From the NCBI GenBank assembly GCA_036009005.1, contig DASYMP010000066.1, forward strand, positions 1 to 11,716: a stretch of DNA of 11,716 nt. The letters run 5' to 3'. The DNA is from JACVRW01 sp036009005. Lineage in GTDB: Bacteria > Actinomycetota > Thermoleophilia > Solirubrobacterales > Thermoleophilaceae. The first letter of the stretch is position 1. Every line of letters begins with the position of its first letter. The notes under the pieces were generated by a model. The model was not told where the DNA came from. It did not search any database and worked only from the letters and a program-made list of their open reading frames with translations. Made by a program: the position numbers and the translations under genes. Below, in pieces: positions 1 to 5,704 of this stretch.

Positions 1-630
<630 letters not shown>

Positions 631-640
631 TGCCCGGCCA

Positions 641-654
641 AGGATACGTAGCAT
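641..654. promoter_or_regulatory. Back-to-back divergent -10-like boxes for leaderless transcripts
   Basis: Only 31 bp separate the two start codons. On the plus strand TAGCAT (649-654) fits TANNNT and lies 7 bp before the ATG at 662. On the minus strand TATCCT (641-646) lies 10 bp before the ATG at 630. Neither start has a Shine-Dalgarno sequence. In actinobacteria this arrangement commonly gives leaderless or near-leaderless mRNAs. No convincing -35 box was seen; both would fall inside the opposite coding region. Confidence 0.45.
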
Positions 655-661
655 CCCGCTG

Positions 662-1315
662 ATGGAGGTCACCGTCCGCCTGTTCGCAATGCTGCGCGAG
701 CGCGCCGGCGCCCAGGAGCTCACGCTCGAGCTTCCGGAGGGGGCGCGGGTGAGCGACGCGCTCGCGAGCGACGCGCTCGCCGCGCTCGCCGAGGGCATCC
801 CGCTCGTCATGGCGGTGAACCGCGAGTACGCCGACGGTGCGCACGTGCTCGACGCGGGCGACGAGCTCGCCCTGATCCCTCCCGTGAGCGGCGGCTCGAC
901 CGCCGCGGCGCCCTGGGTGCGGGTGAGCGCCGAGCCGCTCTCGCTGGACTCGCTCGCCGCCCGCGTGCGCGACCCGCGCGCGGGGGCGGTGGTCGTGTTC
1001 TCGGGCGTGACCCGCGAGGTGGACCGGCTCGAGTACGAGGCCTATGCCGAGATGGCGGAGGAGCGGATGCGCGCGATCGCGGGCGAGCTGCTCGAGAAGC
1101 ACGGCCTCTGCGCGGTCGCCGTGGAGCACCGCGTGGGCGACGTGCCGCTGTCCGAGCCGAGCGTGATCGTGGCCGTCTCGGCGCCGCACCGCGGCGAGGC
1201 ATTCGCCGGCGCCCGCGAGCTCATCGACCGCGTCAAGGCCGAGGCCCCGATCTGGAAGAAGGAGATCGAGGGCGAGGACGAGCGCTGGGTCAGCGGGACT
1301 CAGCCCCGGCCCTGA
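662..1315 (+). CDS. moaX: MoaD-MoaE fusion, molybdopterin synthase
   Basis: Cytoplasmic molybdenum-cofactor synthesis: the MoaD part carries sulfur as a thiocarboxylate and the MoaE part inserts it into cyclic pyranopterin monophosphate to make molybdopterin. The protein has 217 residues. MoaD is residues 1-78 (VNREYADG at 52-59, then IPPVSGG ending at Gly77-Gly78). MoaE is about 85-217, with HRGEAF (176-181) and KAEAPIWKKE (192-201), whose Lys192 and Lys199 match the catalytic lysines of E. coli MoaE (119 and 126). MoaD normally ends in a free Gly-Gly; here it is internal, as in Mycobacterium tuberculosis MoaX, which is reported to be cleaved after the glycines. ATG 662 is chosen because homology begins exactly there (MEVTVRLFAMLRERAG) and a -10-like box precedes it; an in-frame extension back to 539 would run inside the mutase gene. 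Odd points are a shortened MoaE loop after Arg118 and a tandem SDALA. No other cofactor gene is adjacent. Confidence 0.92.
   Translation: MEVTVRLFAMLRERAGAQELTLELPEGARVSDALASDALAALAEGIPLVMAVNREYADGAHVLDAGDELALIPPVSGGSTAAAPWVRVSAEPLSLDSLAARVRDPRAGAVVVFSGVTREVDRLEYEAYAEMAEERMRAIAGELLEKHGLCAVAVEHRVGDVPLSEPSVIVAVSAPHRGEAFAGARELIDRVKAEAPIWKKEIEGEDERWVSGTQPRP
751..780 (+). repeat. Perfect 15-bp in-frame tandem duplication inside moaX
   Basis: The unit GAGCGACGCGCTCGC occurs twice without a mismatch (751-765 and 766-780). It encodes SDALA-SDALA, residues 31-40, in the first helix region of the MoaD domain. Each unit also contains an internal inverted repeat (GAGCG and CGCTC around three bases), a structure prone to replication slippage. 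Confidence 0.85.
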
Positions 1316-1657
1316 GGGAGTCGATCAGGAACTCCCGCACCTCGGCGCGCGACATGTCCCTGTGTTCGAGCCAGTCGAGGACCACGCCGTCCATCTGCCA
1401 CAGCCAGCCCCGCACAGGTCCGGCTGGGTCACGCCGACGATCTCCTCCGCTCCCTGCTGGAGCGTGGCCACGAAGAACTCCTGCTTGCTCGCGAAGTAGT
1501 GGTACAGGAGCGCCTTGGAGATGCCGGCCTCGCGCGCGATCGTCGCCATGGACAGCTCCGCGTACGAGTGGGTGGCGAACAGCTCCGCGCCGCGCTCGAG
1601 CAGCTGGCGGCGGCGGCGGTCGTCGACCTGCATGCGCGAGTAGGCGGGCCCGGCCAC
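1290..1657 (-). pseudogene. TetR-family regulator remnant with internal deletion and frameshift
   Basis: Residues 1-81 from GTG 1657 form a normal TetR DNA-binding domain, with the helix-turn-helix around MATIAREAGISKALLYHYFA (38-57) and GAELFATHSYAELS before it. In that frame the sequence then turns into low-complexity residues and stops at 1325. A second frame resumes at 1412 with RGWLWQMDGVVLDWLEHRDM, typical of the C-terminal end of TetR ligand-binding domains, and stops at 1290. The two pieces abut (1415 and 1412) and total about 121 residues, against about 190 for the family, so roughly 70 residues of the ligand domain are gone as well as the frame. A single-base sequencing error would not explain the missing length. 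The truncated product might still bind DNA but should not sense a ligand normally. The tail overlaps the end of moaX by 26 bp. Divergent from the LPRTG gene. Confidence 0.85.
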
Positions 1658-1724
1658 GGGCCTCTATGCGCAGGATTGCGTGCAGGAGGGAGGGGCGGCG
1701 GCGCTCACCCCGAAATCGCGCTTC

Positions 1725-2216
1725 ATGCGTCGCCGCTCGTCCGTTCCAACGATCCTTGTCCTGACCGCCATCGCGCTGTCGCTCCCGTTCACGCTCGCGA
1801 TCACCGCCTCGGCGTTCGCGCAGGAGCCCGAGCCGCCGACCGGGACGCCGCAGCCGCCCACCGAGACGACGCCCACCACGCCCACGACCACGACGGGCGG
1901 CGAGGCACCGACGACCACGAGCGGCCAGCTGCCGCGCACGGGCTGGGACGCGCTCCTCTACCTCGCCCTCGGCGTGGGCCTGCTGCTCGCCGGCGCGCGC
2001 CTCCGCGTGATCGCCCGGATCAGGGAGGTGGTGCAGAGGGTGCGCCGCCGCAACACCCAGGTGGCGCTCCGCGAGGCACTCGAACCGATCCGAGCCGCCC
2101 GCCTGTCGCCGACGCTGCCCGACCCGGACGCCGGCCCGCTCCACGTGGAGCCGAGCACGGCAACGGCCCGCCGCCTGACCGGCGTGGGGCAGTCGCAGCG
2201 CCACAGCGGCGACTAG
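1725..2216 (+). CDS. LPRTG-motif secreted membrane protein with long cytoplasmic tail
   Basis: Protein of 163 residues, function not recognised. Seen in order: a basic start (MRRRSS); a hydrophobic signal segment (about 7-30) with an AFA-Q cleavage-like site at 30-33; a Thr/Pro-rich extracellular linker (33-67); an LPRTG motif (69-73); a hydrophobic span (about 75-90); and a basic stretch (ARLRVIARIREVVQRVRRR). LPXTG followed by a hydrophobic span and positive charges is the sortase sorting signal, so cell-wall anchoring is plausible. Sorting signals normally end within a few residues of the basic cluster; here about 70 more residues follow, predicted cytoplasmic and without a recognised domain. 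ATG 1725 is preferred because it puts the signal peptide at the N-terminus; a GTG at 1680 would add 15 residues before it. No clear ribosome site. Convergent with the sigma gene, 24 bp apart. Confidence 0.75.
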   Translation: MRRRSSVPTILVLTAIALSLPFTLAITASAFAQEPEPPTGTPQPPTETTPTTPTTTTGGEAPTTTSGQLPRTGWDALLYLALGVGLLLAGARLRVIARIREVVQRVRRRNTQVALREALEPIRAARLSPTLPDPDAGPLHVEPSTATARRLTGVGQSQRHSGD

Positions 2217-2240
2217 ACCGCCGGCCCGCCCGCCGCCGCG

Positions 2241-3494
2241 TCACGGCGCGAACTCGCCGCTGCCCGCGCTGCCGCCCGCGGCGCTGCCGCTCGCGGGCCC
2301 GCCGCCTGGGCTCGCCGATGGATTGCTCGCGGGCGCGGGCTCGCTCTGGGCCTGCGTGTCGGAGCTCGCCGGCGCCGCCTTGGCGCTCTCCATCGTGAAC
2401 TCGGCCGCCGGGTCCGGTGGCGGGCTGGGCGCGGGCTCGACCGCGGCGCCGGGCTCGGGCGTCGCGGGCTCCTCGGCGGTCGGGGCTTCGGCAGGTGGCG
2501 CCGCCGGTGCCGGCGCCTCGGCCAGGGGGTCGGGCACGGACGCGGTGGCGTCGGCCGCTCGCACGTGCGCCGGGAGCGGCTGGAGGTGGTGGTTCGCGTA
2601 CTGGTCGACCGCCGTTCCACCGCCCGCGATCGCCGCGGCGGATGCGGCCACGACCGCGAGCTTCTGGCCCGTGGCCAGCTCGGCCGCGGCCCCGACGCGC
2701 TCGCCGAGGAGGGCCGACTTGTGCTGCGCCGCCCCGAACGCGGACTCGAACAGGTTCCGGAGCGGCCCGCCGCCGCTCACAACCAGCGCCGCGGGGGGCA
2801 CGACGCTCGCCACGCGCTGCGGAGCGGCGCGGAACTCGCGCAGCGCCGCGCGACAGCTCAGGCAGGTGCGCATGTGCGGCCGCAGCAGCGCCAGGTCCTC
2901 CGCGCTCGCCTCGCCGTCGGCCAGCGCGGAGAGCACCGGCTCGTAGCGCGCGCAATCGGCGCCGCGCTCGATCCCCGACACGCGGTGCAGGAAGGCTCGC
3001 CGGCCCTCCGTCAGCAGCCGGTTCACCTTCGTGTACGACCACCCCGTCATCGAGCAGATCTCGCGGTACGAGAAGCCCTCGGCCTTCAGGAGCAGCGCGC
3101 GCATCTCGTGCGGCTTCAGGTGGCCGAGCGCCTCCGCGCCCTGTCGCAGCCGCTCGAGCCGCTCGGCCTGCTCGTGCGTGACCGCGGCGGGGGCCGGACG
3201 GTCACGGAGCTCGCCGTCGTCGGTCACGGGCGAGTGCCTGTCGCGCTGGCGGCGGAGCGCGAACGCCTCGTGCTTGACCACCGTCTTGAGCCACGGGATC
3301 AGCTCCTCCCCGCGCGTGCTGGGCGCCTTGGTCAGCAGGATCTCGATGCCACGCTGGTATGCGTCCTCGGCGTCCTCGGGCGTGGCCGCGTACCTGCGCG
3401 CCGTCGCGAGGATCTGCGTGCCATGGCGAGCCAGCAGCTCAAGAGCCGCCTCGTCGATCTCGCCCCGAGCGGGCCGGGTGCCCCGTGTCGTCAT
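2241..3494 (-). CDS. ECF-type sigma factor fused to zinc-finger anti-sigma-like domain, membrane segment and Pro/Ala-rich tail
   Basis: RNA polymerase sigma-70 family protein, 417 residues, about twice a usual ECF sigma factor. Region 2 lies at about 20-90 (ARRYAATPEDAEDAYQRG at 32-49) and region 4 at about 120-175 (LKPHEMRALLLKAEGFSYRE, then the recognition helix near GWSYTKVNRLLTEGRRAFL). Next comes a ZAS-like zinc site, Cys181-x25-His207-x3-Cys211-x2-Cys214, as in zf-HC2 anti-sigma factors. A weakly hydrophobic segment at about 279-296 may cross the membrane, and residues 310-417 are almost entirely Pro, Ala, Glu, Ser and Gly. Inference: a membrane-tethered sigma factor whose own C-terminal half controls it, perhaps released by proteolysis or redox/zinc loss. 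ATG 3494 (MTTRGTRPARG) is preferred; GTG 3539 would add 15 residues unlike the family. The gene is divergent from the initiating sugar transferase and may control it. Confidence 0.88.
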   Translation of the reverse strand: MTTRGTRPARGEIDEAALELLARHGTQILATARRYAATPEDAEDAYQRGIEILLTKAPSTRGEELIPWLKTVVKHEAFALRRQRDRHSPVTDDGELRDRPAPAAVTHEQAERLERLRQGAEALGHLKPHEMRALLLKAEGFSYREICSMTGWSYTKVNRLLTEGRRAFLHRVSGIERGADCARYEPVLSALADGEASAEDLALLRPHMRTCLSCRAALREFRAAPQRVASVVPPAALVVSGGGPLRNLFESAFGAAQHKSALLGERVGAAAELATGQKLAVVAASAAAIAGGGTAVDQYANHHLQPLPAHVRAADATASVPDPLAEAPAPAAPPAEAPTAEEPATPEPGAAVEPAPSPPPDPAAEFTMESAKAAPASSDTQAQSEPAPASNPSASPGGGPASGSAAGGSAGSGEFAP

Positions 3495-3603
3495 CAGCAC
3501 GACGTTCAGGGACGATCCTGCGCAGACTCGCCCCTCCACGCATAGCTTCAGGTTCGCAAAGTGCGTGAGTTTCGTTACGGGAGGCTAGTCTTCGCCTCGC
3601 CGC

Positions 3604-3609
3604 TACATT
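3604..3609 (+). promoter_or_regulatory. Possible -10 box of the initiating sugar transferase gene
   Basis: TACATT fits the actinobacterial TANNNT -10 pattern. It would start transcription near 3615-3617, at the left arm of the inverted repeat and about 37 bases before the GTG at 3653. No good -35 hexamer was found at 16-19 bp, so recognition by a sigma factor with relaxed -35 needs, or by an activator, is possible. Confidence 0.3.
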
Positions 3610-3615
3610 CGCGCG

Positions 3616-3639
3616 TGGCAGGTGTTTGACTACCTGCCA
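3616..3639. repeat. Perfect inverted repeat, 8-bp arms and 8-bp spacer, before the sugar transferase
   Basis: TGGCAGGT (3616-3623) and ACCTGCCA (3632-3639) are exact reverse complements separated by GTTTGACT. The right arm ends two bases before the CGGAG ribosome site. The symmetry suits a dimeric repressor operator. If transcription starts near 3616 it would also fold as a 5' hairpin next to the ribosome site and could affect mRNA stability or translation. The arms are not followed by a T-run, so it does not look like a terminator. Confidence 0.7.
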
Positions 3640-3641
3640 GC

Positions 3642-3645
3642 GGAG
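3642..3645 (+). promoter_or_regulatory. Ribosome binding site that sets the sugar transferase start
   Basis: GGAG lies 7 bases before GTG 3653. It favours this start over an in-frame TTG at 3626, which falls in the spacer of the inverted repeat and has no ribosome site. Confidence 0.65.
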
Positions 3646-3652
3646 CATCCCC

Positions 3653-5140
3653 GTGGCCAACGGACTTCTCAAAGAGCTTCAGGAAGTAGAGCCCGTCGCT
3701 TTGCCTGAGCGCGACGTCCGGGCAGGAAAGCCCCTGCTCGGCGGCCTGCTCAGATTCGATCTTGCGCGCTCGGTCGCGCGGGTGGGCATCCTCGCCTGCC
3801 TCGACATCGGCGGGCTGCTGGGCGCGATCTACACCGCGCTGATCGTCAAGGCGGCGATCCGCCACCCGGAGCAGATGGGCCAGATGTGGGGGCAGGCGCT
3901 CGACTATCTCCCGCTCGGCGCCCTCGTGATGCTGCTCCTGTTCGGTCGTTCGGGGCTCTACCGCAAGCGCGGGCAGCGCCCGGGGCTCCCGCGTGTGATC
4001 GCGTCGCTCTTCCAGACGACCGTGATCGTGCTCGCCTACGCGCTGCTCGAGGGCGAGGACTTCAGCTCCTACTACGTCTTCTACGCGACGCTGTTCTTCG
4101 CGCTGATCTACGTGTCCGCGTTCCGCTGGGGCTTCGAGAAGGTGAGCGGCGCGATCCTGCGCGCGGCGGGCTACAGGCGCCGCGCCGTGCTGGTGGGCTC
4201 CGGCGCGAACATCCAGGCCGTCTCGCACGCGCTGCACGACAGCCGCGAGATGGAGCCGTACGGCTTCGTCGCCCTCACCCCGGTGGGGCTGCTCGACGGC
4301 CTGCGCGACTTCCGCTCGCTCGAGCAGCTCGGGCGCCAGTTCGACTCGATCGACGAGGTGCTGATCACGGACGCCGACTTCCCGGAGGATGAGGCGGTCG
4401 AGCTCGTGGACCGCTGCCACCGCCACGGCGTGCGCGTGCGCGTGGCGCCGTCGACGATGGAGATCCTCATGGACCGGGTCGAGTACGTGCCCGGCCAGGC
4501 ACTGCCGCTGTTCGAGCTGAAGCCGCCCGTGTTCGAGGGCGCGGACTTCGCGCTCAAGCGCGTGTTCGACCTCGTGGGCGCCACGCTTCTGCTCGTCGTC
4601 CTCTCGCCGGTGATGATCCTCGCCGCGCTCGCGATCAAGCTCACCTCGCGCGGGACGGTCTTCTACCGCTCGAGCCGGCCCGGGATCGGCGGGAAGAACT
4701 TCCCGTGCATGAAGTTCAGGACGATGGTCGCGGGGGCCGAGCAGCTCCAGGACCGGCTCGAGGAGCACAACGAGATGGGCGGCGCGCTCTTCAAGATGCG
4801 CGACGACCCGCGCGTGACCGGCGCGGGCCGCTTCCTCCGCCGCTGGTCGCTCGACGAGCTGCCGCAGCTCTTCAACGTGCTCCGCGGCGAGATGTCGCTG
4901 GTGGGGCCGCGTCCGCTCCCGCAGCGCGACTACGAGCGGCTCGACGACTGGCATCGCAAGCGCTACCTCGTTCTGCCCGGCATGACGGGGCTGTGGCAGG
5001 TGTCCGGGCGCTCGGAGCTCGACTTCGACGAGCTCGTCCGGCTCGACTTCCTGTACCTGGAGCGCTGGTCGGTCTTCCTCGACCTGACGATCCTGCTCAA
5101 GACGATCCCGGCCGTCATCCGCGCCCGGGGCGCTTGGTGA
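3653..5140 (+). CDS. Polyprenyl-phosphate sugar-1-phosphate transferase (initiating glycosyltransferase)
   Basis: Transfers a sugar-1-phosphate from a nucleotide sugar to undecaprenyl-phosphate-type lipid on the inner membrane face, the first step of exopolysaccharide or capsule assembly. It has 495 residues, the usual length for the WbaP/CpsE (bacterial sugar transferase) family. In order: an N-terminal membrane bundle of about four helices (45-65, 84-98, 115-132, 139-157); a Rossmann-like CoA-binding_3 domain beginning RRAVLVGSGAN (176-186); the membrane-embedded helix around 304-330 with Pro319; then the catalytic domain with KFRTM (354-358), SLDELPQLFNVLRGEMSLVG (399-418) and PGMTGLWQVSGRS (442-454). 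Asp401-Glu402 match the catalytic dyad described for PglC-type enzymes. The sugar cannot be read from sequence. GTG 3653 is chosen for its ribosome site. It overlaps the next gene by 4 nt. Confidence 0.95.
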   Translation: MANGLLKELQEVEPVALPERDVRAGKPLLGGLLRFDLARSVARVGILACLDIGGLLGAIYTALIVKAAIRHPEQMGQMWGQALDYLPLGALVMLLLFGRSGLYRKRGQRPGLPRVIASLFQTTVIVLAYALLEGEDFSSYYVFYATLFFALIYVSAFRWGFEKVSGAILRAAGYRRRAVLVGSGANIQAVSHALHDSREMEPYGFVALTPVGLLDGLRDFRSLEQLGRQFDSIDEVLITDADFPEDEAVELVDRCHRHGVRVRVAPSTMEILMDRVEYVPGQALPLFELKPPVFEGADFALKRVFDLVGATLLLVVLSPVMILAALAIKLTSRGTVFYRSSRPGIGGKNFPCMKFRTMVAGAEQLQDRLEEHNEMGGALFKMRDDPRVTGAGRFLRRWSLDELPQLFNVLRGEMSLVGPRPLPQRDYERLDDWHRKRYLVLPGMTGLWQVSGRSELDFDELVRLDFLYLERWSVFLDLTILLKTIPAVIRARGAW

Positions 5141-5694
5141 GCGAGGGCTCGAGCCGCTACGACGACGAGCTCTGGGAGCTCGTTCCGGAGGAGCCCGGAC
5201 CGTCGCCGGAGCATCTGCGCCAGTTCGTCAGGTCGCTGGGTCAGACGGGGCGCACGCTCGATCTGGGCTGCGGCGACGGCCGCCTCAGCTCTGAGCTCGA
5301 CGCCAGCGAGCTGACCGCCGCCGACGTCTCCGGCGTCGCGCTCGAACGCGCCCGCGGCAGGCTTCCAGCCGCTCGGCTGGTGCCGCTCCAGGTCGACGCG
5401 CCGCTGCCATTCGAGGACGGTGCCTTCAACCTCGTGCTGTGCGCCGAGACGATCGAGCACGTGCGCGACGTCCAGCTGCTGCTCTCCGAGGTCCGGCGCG
5501 TCCTCTACCCCGGCGGGACGCTCGCGCTCAGCACCCCGTCGCACCTCCCGGTCGGCCCGCGACCGCACCCGCTCTCGCCGCACCTGCGCTTCTTCACGCG
5601 CCGCTCGCTGAGGCGGCTGCTCGACGAGCTCGCCTTCGACGTTCAGTCGCTCGAGCGCCGCGCCGGGACGCTGCTGGCGCGCGCCACCCGCTGA
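5137..5694 (+). CDS. Class I SAM-dependent methyltransferase
   Basis: Protein of 185 residues with the Methyltransf_11 fold: SAM-binding motif I TLDLGCGDGRLSSEL (40-54), the acidic residue ending strand 2 (ADVSGVALERA, 62-72), motif II near FNLVLCAETIEHV (97-109), and the strand after YPGGTLALSTPSH (124-136). A PHPLSPHLRFFTRRSLRRLL segment (143-162) resembles the C-terminal part of methyltransferases found in polysaccharide clusters. The GTG start lies inside the stop of the sugar transferase (GTGA, 4-nt overlap), so translation is probably coupled and the two proteins needed together. Inferred role: methylation of a sugar in the surface glycan or of a lipid-linked intermediate; the acceptor cannot be identified. 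At 185 residues it is short but has all core motifs. It converges on the ligase gene, with only 10 bp between the stops. Confidence 0.88.
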   Translation: MSEGSSRYDDELWELVPEEPGPSPEHLRQFVRSLGQTGRTLDLGCGDGRLSSELDASELTAADVSGVALERARGRLPAARLVPLQVDAPLPFEDGAFNLVLCAETIEHVRDVQLLLSEVRRVLYPGGTLALSTPSHLPVGPRPHPLSPHLRFFTRRSLRRLLDELAFDVQSLERRAGTLLARATR

Positions 5695-5704
5695 GGCCGC
5701 GGCG

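Noticed and set aside
1290..1657. Programmed frameshift joining the two TetR frames into a functional protein.
   Set aside because: No slippery sequence is seen at the junction, and the joined product would still lack about 70 residues of the ligand-binding domain.
1647..1662. GGCCCG-GCCA-CGGGCC inverted repeat over the TetR start codon, a possible autoregulatory operator.
   Set aside because: Six-bp arms of pure G/C are expected by chance at this base composition, and the regulator itself is broken.
2020..3042. Long open frame on the minus strand overlapping the sigma factor gene, about 340 codons.
   Set aside because: It is rich in Arg/Gly/Pro/Ala with no domain, and overlaps the clear sigma factor frame; a shadow of high GC.
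3508..3562. GAAC-type -35 and CGAGTC-type -10 that might form an autoregulated ECF promoter before the sigma gene.
   Set aside because: The elements are short, fit poorly and depend on choosing the spacing; the evidence is too weak to list as a promoter.
3575..4954. 459-codon open frame on the minus strand opposite the sugar transferase.
   Set aside because: No recognisable domain, His/Arg/Glu-rich antisense composition, and the opposite strand has a complete known family with catalytic motifs.
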